Shown here: in pieces, positions 12,183-23,800 of the stretch
Position numbering within the stretch: position 1 is the first letter of the stretch
How the letters are laid out: each line of letters starts with the position of its first letter
The notes under the pieces: model-generated
Seen by the model: the letters and a program-made list of their open reading frames with translations, nothing else
The model's database searches: none
Told to the model about the DNA's origin: nothing
Position numbers and translations under genes: made by a program
Assembly (NCBI GenBank): GCA_000328365.1
Contig: KB305899.1
Span: 1 to 64,000 of the forward strand
DNA from: Capitella teleta
Lineage: Eukaryota > Annelida > Polychaeta > Capitellidae
DNA length: 64,000 nt
Direction: 5' to 3'

Positions 12183-14651
12183 GATCACATCACTTGATTA
12201 CAGGAGACTACAAAGAGAAATTACTTTTATTACAAGTTGCAAATTATAAAATATTTATTATTAAAAAACCATGTCGATATGGGTATACTAAAGAAACAAT
12301 TTAACTGGTCAGCTGATCCATAAATTTTGACCTTTCTGTGTAATCAGGTCACTCCTGGTGACTCCCACCGAAGCATAATGGCGGACGAGCCTTTTCCCGG
12401 CCCTTTATCAGCGACAATGAATGATCACAATCGAATGGTGAACACTGATTACTTCTCTTTCAGAGATGATATTTGTACAACTTGAACAATCGTAGTCTAC
12501 TTCGTTCGCGCATTCGGTGCATCGATTGCTAAAGACAATTTTGTCATGAAGATTACCTCAATTTGTGCATTCGATTGGGCGAAAATTCAGGCAAATTGTT
12601 GAAAAAATCAGTTCAAAATTCGCGCAAGATTTGAATGGCGTCGTCTCTATGCATTCAGGTCAAACGAACCTTGAAATTCCCTTATTTGGAATATTGACAT
12701 AGTTACATATTAAGTTGACCTACTTATTCGCTATATGATTGGTTCTGTCTAATTCAAATTTCACAATAATAAACATAGCATGTGCTCGGATAAAATTCCT
12801 GCGCGCTATGATAATCTCAAAACACGAAAATTGATAATACACACACTGAAATGACATCAAATTAAATACAAAAACAGTTATTGTATATTAATGTCATTAT
12901 TTATTTATATAAAACATGTTATTCTTAATATACGTACATTTACACAGAACTATTTTTTTATGCGAAACTTTAATCGGGCACTCTGTTACAAGGCTCAGGC
13001 GGCAGGATTGAATCCGCGAAAATTCGTTTTTATTTTCTTATTTTCAAGGATTTTAATGGCGAGCTAATTGCGTGAGTATACCTCAACTGTTGCACATTAA
13101 AAGTGCATGTTTTATACATATAACTTTACGGGCTACTTAAATCAGCTCGGTATCTCAAACTTGAGTGAAAATCCTTAGATTGAACATTATAATCATAAAT
13201 AATGATTACTGAAAATATAGCTGACATACTACCTGACTACAGCGAGCCCTATTGGTCTACAGACCTCGCCCGAGAATCTGTGCTACTGAAAATCGAACTG
13301 CAAGAGACGAAGAATGAGAGTCAAGAGTGTATGCCCCATCCCCAGGCTCCTGGCCCTCTCTCAGCTTGTGATCATCGTCCAGACCAAGGAGCTTAGATAA
13401 CACTGAAGCGCCCCTCGAGTTTTAAGTTTTAACTGACCGACTGTGTCACTCACACGAACTCAAGTTGATACACTCATACAGGCCTCTTTTTATCTTAATT
13501 CGCTTCCCTTGCTTACATCATACATGCTAGTTTCCCTTGGTAATTCACTAAATGGATAAAATGTACATCTGTAGGTGTTATCGTCGATACACATAATTTT
13601 ATAACTCAATGATCGATACGCAGATATTCGTGTGTGATGCCATAGATAATCATAGAGTATCATAGGCAGAAGAGAAGTTTAGACTGAATTTCGGATGTTG
13701 AGATTTCATTTACTACAACAGTTATAGACAATATACATAATGCAAGTACTATGAGACCACAATATACACGCATAGATAGATAAACATAAAAACATGCACA
13801 GGTTCAAATTATTAGACAAAAGAGAAGAAAAGAAGAAAATAGAATTACTGGCTGAACTTTGATAAATTAACTTTAAGGAGTGCTGAATACTGTTTTGCAG
13901 CATAGAATTATCTAATTGGCATTTTTTTTTTTTTTGGCTATTGTTTTAATTAAATGAATGACATGATTATCCAAAGGAATCAAACATGAATAGAGAGAGA
14001 TACAATGGAAGAGATACAAAAATTTGATAAATTTATTTATTTGATGATACATGATAACCGAATAGTTTCTCACACTTTAGACAAATTTTTATGATGTTAA
14101 TAGACAGAAAAGTGAGATAACCTCTGGTCGTGTGTCAGGTCAAAGAAAAAGTTTGAAAATAACGAAACCAGCAATATAGGGGCAAATTATTTCAATATGT
14201 GAAGACAGAGCAGCAGAATAATTGGAAGATAATTCAACATCATGTGAAGGAAGGGGTGCATCATCTACTCTAATATTTTATGACTCATTTATTATTGAAA
14301 GGGAAAGGCGTATTTTATTTGGTGGCTGCCCACAGTAACTGTCAGTAAGAATGGGTACAGATTTGAGGGTTAGGCATTTTCCATGAGTAATATCTTGAAT
14401 ATCTATCATCAATCGCTGGATGATTGCATGTGATACTCATTAAAATTGCATTGAATTTGGTTATAATTGCAACTCACAAATAACAGCTGATGATGATATT
14501 GATGTAGCAAATGATTGAATCATAAGTTGGAATAGTAACACCCCCACTATTCAACTAATAATGTTCAGATAATAGCGGACACAGATGTCTGCCCCACCTT
14601 AGAATAGTTGACCAGTAATTGTTTTTTATTATTGTTATCAATTTATTTCAG
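12183..14651. other. Intergenic region upstream of the CaaX gene and Ki-67
   Basis: AT-rich 2.5-kb spacer that must carry the promoters of the minus-strand CaaX gene and probably of Ki-67, unless 5' non-coding exons intervene; an acceptor at 14650-14651 suggests at least one upstream Ki-67 UTR exon. A 64-codon reading frame at 13202-13396 is the only coding-like stretch. Confidence 0.5.
13202..13396 (+). CDS. Possible small ORF (64 residues), uncertain
   Basis: ATG-initiated frame beginning MITENIADILPDYSEPYW, acidic in its first two thirds and proline-rich at the end, stop TAG. The composition looks more protein-like than neighbouring frames, but there is no recognised family, and the flanks show no convincing promoter or splice sites. 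It could be a chance frame. Confidence 0.2.
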   Translation: MITENIADILPDYSEPYWSTDLARESVLLKIELQETKNESQECMPHPQAPGPLSACDHRPDQGA

Positions 14652-14665
14652 CTAAAGACAAAGCA

Positions 14666-17600
14666 ATGACTTTGCATGGTAAGATTGTTGTGATCAAGCG
14701 CAATGGCTCAGATGGACCTCCCTTCCCCCTGCAGATGGCCTCATGTCTGTTTGGCAGGTACGCTACCATCGTAAGATGTTTCAAACTGGTCAATCTGAAC
14801 ATTTAATTCTCAGGAGTAACGATTGCGACATAAGAATCCAGCTGCCAAATGTGTCCAAGGAACACTGTCGTCTTGACGTCAGTCAGACTGGAGAGGTGAG
14901 GGTTTGGTTTCACGATTGATCTCAGGTTAAGAGAAAGTTCATTTGCAGATTTCACTCACTAATTTGAGTAAGGTCAATCCAGTGTGCGTGAATGGCGACG
15001 TTATGGAAGGCACCATCAGCATTCAACACAAGGACACGATTACAGTCATTGATCGACTGTTCCGTTTTGAATTCCCTCCTGATTCTAGCTTTAGGTTAGT
15101 TCCACTGCCTCTTTTCACCTCTCGTCTCTTCATTGGCTCATTCTTTGTCCTTTCCTCATCCAGGGTCAGTCCACAAAAATCTCTGAAGCGTAGTCCGTTG
15201 AAATCCATTGCTCCCCAGGTAAGCACTTGGCTCAATCGTCATCGCTTCATTCTGGAACGTCTTCTTGCAGGTTGAAAGTTCTGGCGCCTCAGCTGATGAG
15301 TTGAAGAAGGCAGTAACCCCGAAGGCATCAGTGAAGCATTCCACCCCAAAAGTGCTTGGGTCCTCCGTGAAGCCAAAAACTCCCAAAGGCAGAAGCCCAG
15401 CTTCACATTTCGCCACGCCGAAAGGAAGCAGCATCAAGAATGTCACACCGAAAAGCTCTGCTCCAAAGCTGAAGGGTATAACTCCCAAAGTTATTAGTTC
15501 AAAGGCCAAGAGCCCCAAAACACCCTCCCTCAAAGTGAAAACCCCTAAACCATACACTCCCAAATTGAAAAGACCCAAGCCACCAACTCCCAAGTATGAG
15601 AAGGCTGTCACTCCCAAACCTAGGACCCCCAAGGCAACCACCCCAAAAGCAGCCACTCCAAAGCCTAGGACCCCTAGGGTCACCACCCCGAAGGCAGCCA
15701 CTTCTAAGCCAGCCACCCCAAAGGCAGCTACCCCTAAGCCAGCCACCCCGAAGGCAGCTACTCCTAAGCCGGCCACCCCGAAGGCAGCCACTCCAAAGCC
15801 TAGGAACCCTAGGGTAGCCACACCGAAGGCAGCCACTTCTAAGCCAGCCACCCCAAAGGCAGCTACCCCTAAGCCAGCTACCCCAAAGGCATCTACCCCT
15901 AAGCCAGCCACCCCAAAGGCATCTACCCTTAAGCCAGCCACCCCGAAGGCAGCTACCCCTAAGCCAGCCACCCCAAAGGCAGCTACCCCTAAGCCAGCCA
16001 CCCCAAAGGCATCTACCCCTAAGCCAGCCACCCCGAAGGCATCTACTCCAAAGCCAGCCACCCCGAAGGCAGCTACTCCAAAGCCAGCCACCCCGAAGGC
16101 AGCCACTCCTAAGCCAGCCACCCCGAAGGCATCTACCCCTAAGCCAGCCACCCCAAAGGCAGCTACTCCAAAGCCAGCCACCCCGAAGGCAGCTACTCCA
16201 AAGCCAGCCACCCCGAAGGCAGCCACTCCAAAGCCAGCCACCCCGAAGGCAGCCACTCCAAAGCCAGCCACCCCGAAGGCAGCTACTCCAAAGCCAGCCA
16301 CCCCGAAGGCAGCTACTCCAAAGCCAGCCACCCCGAAGGCAGCTACCCCTAAGCCAGCCACCCCAAAGGCATCTACCCCTAAGCCAGCCACCCCGAAGGC
16401 AGCTACTCCAAAGCCAGCCACCCCGAAGGCTGCCACTTCAAAATTGAAGTCACCTAAAACTGTGTCATCTCCTGCAAGAAAGAAATCTCGAAAGAGTGCT
16501 TCGCCCATTCTCAAAGTGGAGGTAGGTCCCCCCCTTCCATATGTAAGCATCAAAGTTCTAATTCTAAAGTATTCTCTCCTCAGTCTTCATTGGGTCAAAG
16601 TCCTGCATTTGAGCCAGAGGAGTTCACTTCTTCTGTTCTAAGTGAGTTGTTAATTTTTGAGCAGTTTTCAGATTTTTCGTAATAATTTTTCATTTTCCTT
16701 CTCAAAGTTGCTCAATCCAACAAGAGGAAGCGATCTGTTTGCGATGTGAGATCAGCCAAGAGACGCAAGACCCAATCAGCTGAAGACGAAGCACATCGTG
16801 TCAGTTTTGGACCCAAACTAAGTCCTGAACGATTTGACAAGCGTCTTCCCGCCGCCACTCCCCTAAGGAAGGGAGCTAAACCGAGGCGGCAGTCCACCCC
16901 ACTGCCTCAACAGAAGGCTTCCGAGTCCAGGAAGAGGCACTCAATCGCTGTGACTCAACCTAGCCTAGAAGATAAATCTCCAACGAATCAGAAACCACCC
17001 AGAAAGTCCAAGAGCCCCAAGGGCATTACCACGGCGCCCGCTCCTCTTGATACTGCGTCATTCTACTCTTCTCCGGAGAAGAAGAAAGTCCCTCCTCCTC
17101 GTCCAAAAGAAACCCCGAAAGTTAAAAAAATCAGACGCTCAGTTGTTGTGGCTGTCACCCCCAAACCTGCCACCCCTGCCAATGCTGTGGCCTTCCGAGC
17201 CATCTTTGGTAAAAAGGCCACTCCACGACTGCCTGAGGCAGTGCGTAAAAGTAATTTGACTCCAACGCGACGGAAATCCGCCCCACGAATGGCGAAGGTT
17301 GCGCAAGCGCAAAAGGAGACATGGGCAGACATCGTCAAGAAGAGTTCTGCTGCCATGAAGGAAAAGACTCCCAGGAAAAAGGCTGTTACTAAGCAGGCTG
17401 GCAAGGGACGCAAAGCCAAGGTCAGTTTTTATATTTAAAAAAAAATTTTTTTTTATAGTTTTATTTAAAAAAATATATCTTGCAGATTCAGAAGGAGATG
17501 TTGATCGCTTCCCCAGAAGTCCTTTCCCTGGGATCAACCGGCCATGCCAACTCCCCTGCCACCATCGTCATCAGTCGCAAGGTCTCTGAGACCCCAAAAG

Positions 17601-19863
17601 CGCCTCAACCGCGTAAAGGACGCAAGTCTAGCTTGAAAAAGGTTGGTTGTTGGTTAATTCTTAGCCCATCATAAATTACTCATTTATCTTTCAGTCGAAG
17701 CAGTCTGCAGATGCTGATATGAGTTTCTCTGATGACCTTCTGACGACCCCTGAGAAGCCGTCTCCTGAGGTATCGGATTTGGCATACAGCGACCTTCCCC
17801 CGACCCCTGAGGGTCCTGGAGAGATGTTTGTGTCTCCTCTGACGAATTCAACCAAGCGGCCGAGAAAGAAGAGCGTTGGACTGAGTGGAGTGAAGCGTCT
17901 GCTGCAGAAACCAAAGGAGATACAGACCCCAAAGCATTCTGGCATCAAGACCCTCATGAAGACGCCCAAGGCTAGAAAGTCTGCTGTGTTGACGGGAGTG
18001 CGGGAACTTATGCAGAGCCCAGCTGGCGCAAAGTCACCTCAGCTGACTGGTGTCAAAGAATTGTCCAAGACCCCAAAAGCAGCGAAATCACCAATGCTCA
18101 CTGGCGTCCGTGAAATGATGAAAACTCCGAAAGAAAGAAAGTCTGGGCAGCTGATAGGCATCAAAGAGCTGCTCTCAACTCCCAAGGGAAGAATGGTCAT
18201 GGTGACACAATCTCTTCGCAACCAGGCTCTTCCTCATTCTGCAGTGGTCTCCATGGTAACAGAACCAACAACTCCTCTCTTCACTGGAATGAAACAGATG
18301 ATGCAAACGCCCAAACAACCTGGGTCACCAGAATTGACTGGGATCCAAGAAATCTTTGCTGTTTCTTCTTCTAAGAAAAGGAAGGGAGAGGATGTTCTGG
18401 TTTCAGCCGGTAAGAAACAGAAGATGGAAGGGGAAGTCACGTTATCAATTGCCGAGAGAGTGCCTGAGGCTCAGACTCCAGGCAAGGCAAAGAAAACTCC
18501 AGCTAAGGCTAAGAAAACTCCAGCTAAGGCTAAAAAAACTCCAGCTAAGGCTAAGAAAACCCCTGCAAAAGCAGTTGAATCGCATGCAAAGCCACAAGAG
18601 GAGGAAACTGTTCAAGAGAAACTCCCAAGTCCCAAACCTGCTCGTGGCAGAAGAACTGCAAAGGCAGCGAAAGCAGTTACACCTAAGCCACGTGGCAGAA
18701 GGAGAGCAGCTGAAGTCAGTGCTGATGTGCATCCAGAAGAGTCTGCTGTTGCTGTGGAACAGAAGCCAGTGACCCCCAAAGCTAAGCGAGGGAGGAAGAA
18801 GGTCGCTAAATCTCCTGTGGTTCCGAAGCCAATGACTCCAAAGCCAAGCAGAAGAGGAAGAGCGGCCAAAGGGGCTGAAAAGCTAGCAGTGGTGTCTGCA
18901 GAGATTGAGGAACCAGTGACCCCTAAAGTGACACCCAAACCTACCCGAGGGAGGAGAAAGGCAGTGAAATCCCCTGCGAAGCCAAAGACTCCGAAGCCAG
19001 CCAGGAGAGGAAGAGCAGCTAAGCCTGTTGAACAACCAGTGGATGAGACAGCTATTGAAAAAGCAGTGAGCCCAGAAGTCACCTCTAAACCTACTCGAGG
19101 AGGAAGGAGAAATGCCAAAGTGGCAAAATCTCCAGCGAAGTCAGTCACCCCCAAGAGGGCTCGCGGGAGGAAAGCTGTTGCGGCAGTGGAGGAAGCGATT
19201 GTGGTAGATGAAGTAGAAGCGAAGGCGTCAACACCTAAACCCGTTCGAGGCAGGAGGGGCGCGAAGGCCTCCAAAACCCCTGCTAAACCCATCACCCCAA
19301 AGCCCACACGTGGAAGAAAGGCGGCCAAAGCAGCGCCTGTTGTGGAGCGGGAAGAAGACAGGCCAACGACACCCAAGCCTACTCGCGGGAAGAGAGCGGC
19401 TGAGCCGGCTGCCTCTCCTGTTGCTCTTAAGCGTGGTCGCAGGGCGGCGAAGCCAACTAAGGTTGATGTGGAACAGAGTGAAGCTGTGGAAGAAGCAATC
19501 AGAGGAAAAATTGGTGAGGATTTTATTCTTGTTTAATTGACTCAATTTATTTTTTCATTATTTTTGTTATTTAAATATTTTCATTTCCCAGCTATGACGC
19601 CTGTAGAAGCAACCAAGCCGGAAGAAGCCGAACTGACCAAACCAAAACGGGGCACTAGAGCCACTAAGGCTAAAACTCCTGTTAAGGCCAAGGCACTTGC
19701 AAAGGCCAAAGCCCCTACTAAGGCCAAGGCACCTGCTAAAGCTAAGGCACCTGCTAAGGCTGCAAAAACTCCTGCTAAGGCTAAAAACGTGGCAAAGGCC
19801 AGCAAAACGAAAGCAGCTTCACCCAGTCCAGTGAAGAGAGTAACTCGTAGCCGTAGGAAATGA
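14666..19863 (+). CDS. MKI67: Ki-67 homologue (proliferation marker, mitotic chromosome periphery protein)
   Basis: Ki-67 coats mitotic chromosomes as a surfactant and docks PP1. Ten exons: 14666-14757, 14814-14895, 14949-15094, 15164-15218, 15271-16521, 16584-16641, 16708-17420, 17486-17641, 17695-19513 and 19592-19863; 1547 residues. In order: an N-terminal FHA domain (about 1-106; CLFGR, RSNDCDIRIQLP, VSKEHCRL, ITVIDRLFRFE); a TPK-rich array (235-515); the PP1 motif RVSF (592-595) followed by LSPERFDKRLP and ATPLRKG as in vertebrate Ki-67; TWADIVKK (about 765); STGHANSPATIVI (about 816), nearly identical to the human segment; eight LTGVKELMKTPK-type repeats (914-1075), the core of human Ki-67 repeats; then a Lys/Arg-rich tail of TPKPTRGRRKA units and AKAKKTPAK runs resembling linker-histone tails and suited to chromatin binding. 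The RVSF-to-GHANSP block separates it from other FHA proteins; its paralogue RepoMan lacks FHA. Confidence 0.93.
15613..16437 (+). repeat. 30-bp coding minisatellite, about 27 units
   Basis: Each unit encodes the decapeptide TPKAATPKPA, with minor variants (TPKAS, TSKPA, TPKPR). Nearby units are almost identical at the DNA level and differ mainly at third positions (CCCCGAAGG versus CCCCAAAGG). This points to recent expansion or homogenisation within the fifth Ki-67 coding exon. Length polymorphism between alleles is likely. Confidence 0.93.
17881..18369 (+). repeat. 54-bp (18-residue) Ki-67-type repeats
   Basis: Six consecutive units (17881-18204) begin SGVKRLL, SGIKTLM, TGVRELM, TGVKELS, TGVREMM and IGIKELL, spaced exactly 18 residues, each followed by a TPK or SPA triplet and a basic linker. 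After a 25-residue gap in register two more follow (TGMKQMM, TGIQEIF), again 18 apart. Confidence 0.88.
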
Positions 19864-20212
19864 ATTCCCAAATTAATTATGTACCTTGGTCATTAATTTT
19901 GTACATTTGTATCCAATGTTGTGTTATTTGACTTATACATGTATATTTTTACTTTTGTTTAGTTGTGTGTAGAATATTTGTGACAAAGGCAGCAAATGGA
20001 TGTGCGTTGGTACTTTTTAGTTTTTTTTTATTTATTGTTTTTTTACTATTGTGCATTTCATTCTTCGGTTTCTATCCCAGCTTTTTTTATAGCTTTTTAT
20101 CTTTTATGGAAACTGTTGCATTTCACGATTATTGCCTTCAATTTCCTGCTCTTCTGATGTCTATAACAGTTCAATGCTTTTGTTTATGTATGATAATTTT
20201 CATGTAGAGGTC

Positions 20213-20218
20213 AATAAA
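20213..20218 (+). terminator. Candidate Ki-67 poly(A) signal AATAAA
   Basis: Canonical hexamer 350 bp after the stop codon, on the coding strand. Confidence 0.5.
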
Positions 20219-20745
20219 TACATGTACAGAATGTTTTTATCACAGTCTCGTGGCTTTTTTTCTCTGTTTGTTATCCAATGTGACCACAGGAGTCACATGA
20301 CATTACCTGTGCCATAGTAAAAACTCAGTTGAATTACTCATGATAACTCTAAGGGTGACATTATTTCTGCAATATCCATGCCTATCCTGGATATTCTTGG
20401 GACTATTTTGGGCATTTACAGTACTTGCATCACTAGTTTAAACTGAATGCTGTTCATGAACATTACTGTGGTAAATCACCGTGAAGTGTAAATGATTTGA
20501 TGTGCATCAGAAATTCCGAATATAAAAGTAATTTTTTTATTTCTAGTTCCAGTATAGTGTATTTTAAATATGCAAAAATTCCATATTTTTCTGCATCTAC
20601 AATAATAATATTGCGCATGTATAGATCTCAATTTCCCTACCAAGTAGCAATCAGTTTAATCGTTTTTTTTTTTTTTGTAAATTGGATTCATAATGGTCAG
20701 AATGCGTTATGGATTTCTTAACGGAAGTGTTTTGGGTTTGTATTT

Positions 20746-20755
20746 GTCACGTGAC
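20746..20755. promoter_or_regulatory. CLEAR-type E-box GTCACGTGAC upstream of CLINT1
   Basis: A perfect 10-bp palindrome 123 bp before the CLINT1 ATG. It equals the vertebrate CLEAR element bound by TFEB/MITF-class bHLH factors at lysosomal and endosomal genes. CLINT1 acts in trans-Golgi/endosome traffic, so the site is sensible, but function is inferred. Confidence 0.5.
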
Positions 20756-20877
20756 CCGTCGCCATATTAGAGGCCGGAAGAATCGGGATATGTTTATGTG
20801 ACAAAATCCACTTTCATCGGCGGTTTTATGCTTTTCGGCCCGTTTTGACAAATACTACCATCTAGTTAAATATCAAG

Positions 20878-23800
20878 ATGATCAAAATATGGAAAGTCCG
20901 CGAACTTGCAGACAAAGTGTAAGTCAGAATCTCGCTCACAAACCACCCCCCCTTTAATGTTTCGGAAATCCCGATACTAAAGTGTCAAAATTCTGTTGAC
21001 GTGTAATCCTATCTTGGTCTTTTCTGGCTTTCTCTCCTCTGTTATTTCTTCATTAATGTCACCACTGCAGAAAACTCGTTCGATGGTCTCCAAAATGTAT
21101 CGTACATATCTTGCTAATTATCGTCGTACGTATTTTTACGGCAATCGAATCTTCTTCGATCAGCTGAATTCTGCCCCTCCCACCAAATTAAAGTTTCGGG
21201 GTGATCGAGTGAATGTTGAATTTTCGAAATTCGATCCCCTCTGACCCTTTTGTCCTTGGTAATGAGTATACGCATCAGATCTCCCTCGAATATTCAATCA
21301 ATCAATCACTTTGCACACACAAAAAAACAACTGATCCAATTTCTTTGCAACCTTTGAAGTTTGAAGCTGTTTTCAGGAAATCTTTATTCGTTTATTCCCT
21401 GGAGAATTGAAAATAATTAACATGATACTTGAATCAATTACAAACTGACAGGTTTGTTAAGTATTTTGTTAACACCTACCACAAGGGGTCTGCCTTGTTG
21501 AAATTTCAGAAACATATTATGTGACGGGACCCACTCAATTTAGAAGCACATTCTATGATCCTCATAACTTTCAGCATCGGTGTATATTAATTCGTCAAAT
21601 TTTATTTCATTATATAATTTGAAGGAAGACACGTTCAAGCATTTAATCGATAACCAGAGCCTTTGATATTGAGATGATATTGACGAGTGATGTGGTGATG
21701 AGTTGAGCCGTTACGCATATATTAATTATAATTATGTTTTATATATTTATTATTCTTGGAGGAATATCCATACACGTTGTTTGGCAAACAAAGTGTGTGG
21801 ATATTTCTTGTTGGACTTTCCCAATCTTATCTGTTATTCGTATTTTCAGATTGGAAAGTTGATTTATATGAATAGGTGAAAAGTATTGCGTTCAACCACA
21901 CATGTGCATATACCAATTATGTTTGTTGATATGAGCACTGTAGTGTCTTGTCCCATTGTTGTGGGTTTAATTCTGGCTCATGCAGATCAGGTGGGGAAAT
22001 ATTTAATTGTTAATTTGTCTTAATTAAAATTCAGAAATCAATAACATTCACAATCTGCACACCTCACAGGCTCACACCTCTTTTGACATTTCTCCTGATT
22101 GCTTTTTTTCCCCAATGAATTTTCAGGTTGGGTGCATGTATAATGAGTTAGAATCATTGTAGAAAGATAAGTTGTTGATGTCCAGTTAGTTGTTTAAGGC
22201 TTCCACAATGCACGCTGGGAGTTATGGCATTTTGTTGTAGCTGATTGTTTGAGTTTGGTTATCGAGTGTCATCTACAATCAGACGCCGTTAATTCGCTCT
22301 CCTGGATATTACATGTCAGGCCACCAACAAAAAAAAGGGAAAGTTAAATGGCGTACAAAAACCCATGTACCATATAGTGAAATGTGCTATTAGGTTACAA
22401 GCAGGCCGTAGAAAAAACCACGATCAAATGAAGTGGGCAATGTAGAGAGTAGAGTCAATAACTGAACTAAGTGATCTTACTGAAGGATGGTCGTTGTGGG
22501 CTTTCATTTTATGCATGTGTACATGGATCAGCTCCGACTCTCCGAGTTTTGATTCCACTCTCGATTCCATGATCTCCACTCACAACTCTCATTGTTTGTT
22601 CTGCTCCTGAGCATCGCCTAATTGAGCAACCAATTAAATTGAAAGTAAGCCAGCCAGGCAAACATTAAGGAATTGATACGGCGACAATACCCACATTTGA
22701 TTTCTCTGTTTAATTAACTTCTTAAACGTTGAATAGGCGGAGGGGTACCATTTGTTTTTTAATTGACCTGACTTGAAAGAAATTGCCGACAATTGATGTT
22801 TAGTGTCTTATGTTTGTTTACAGTACGATATTTCAAAGGGCGAATTACACATGTAATTTATAATGGTACAGTGTAGATTTATTTTGTTCCTGAGAATCGT
22901 GGTCGGAGGCGGATTAACAAAAAGGGTGGATTACATGATGTCCACAATTAACATTGCAAACGATTTGTCCCTGGGATTTTAGGGCAGGTTACGAAAAGGA
23001 CATCTGTTGATCATCATGTATCTGTGTGGAAGTATTATTTTCCCAGCCTCAACCAGGTTTAGTGTAATAGAAAAAGAACAGAATGACCAATGTTGAAAAT
23101 GTGTAAAATATTAGGTCCATAGACCAGTATAACCAATTTATGATCTATGCGCATTCATTGCCACAAGCATAAGTTATATTGCCTTATCAACGTGCTTGAA
23201 ATAATTCTAATTAACTTGGAAGTAACACATTGGTCTATACGTTTACATTTGTCTAAGGTTATTTTTGCAAATGGTTGAAATGGATGCATAGTACTAGTAT
23301 ATTGCATAATTCATCATTCATCTTAAATGATGCTATGATATTAATAGTTGAAATAAATAGTTACTGTACTTATGAATATATTGAATTATTGATATTCATT
23401 TAATGATTTAATCTGCTATACAATCATTTATTTTCACTTAATGCAACATCGTATCTATTATAACATATTAATATCATTGAACTCAACTGGCATATTACCA
23501 ATTTACCATGAGTTGCCCGACTCCCACCTAACAGCTTCTCAGCCTAAGGGCATCTCCTGGGATCAACATTCTCTTTGCCTGGTCATTTATTCTATTTCTG
23601 TATCGTATCATATTCGTATTTTAATCTCGTTCAACATGCAACCATTGATTTCATTCACCAGTGGAAGTCACCTTCGCTTTGTCCGCTTTGCTTGCTGACC
23701 TGCGTCTCTTGGATCTTGTTCCATTGATTAATTTGTCCGCTCATTCCATCGCAGACCCCTTCCCCTCCTGATCTTATCAATGCAATCATTGATTGGCTCT

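Larger units (their letters stand above)
19864..20877 (+). other. Ki-67 3' UTR and CLINT1 upstream region
   Basis: The AT-rich stretch after the Ki-67 stop contains AATAAA at 20213-20218, a plausible poly(A) signal 350 bp downstream. The remainder leads to the CLINT1 start and includes a GTCACGTGAC palindrome (20746-20755) and a CGCCATATT (YY1-like) motif just after it. Confidence 0.6.

Noticed and set aside
15156-16553. 465-codon minus-strand frame of GVAAFGVAG repeats
   Set aside because: It is the exact antisense of the Ki-67 30-bp TPK array; a repeat unit of 30 bp without stops keeps several frames open.
18612-19376. 254-codon minus-strand frame
   Set aside because: Antisense of the Lys/Arg-rich Ki-67 tail; the plus strand carries the recognised protein.
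20996-21244. 82-codon frame behind a good acceptor-like CACTGCAG in CLINT1 intron 1
   Set aside because: The acceptor would not be in phase with CLINT1 exon 1 for this frame and no other upstream exon was found.
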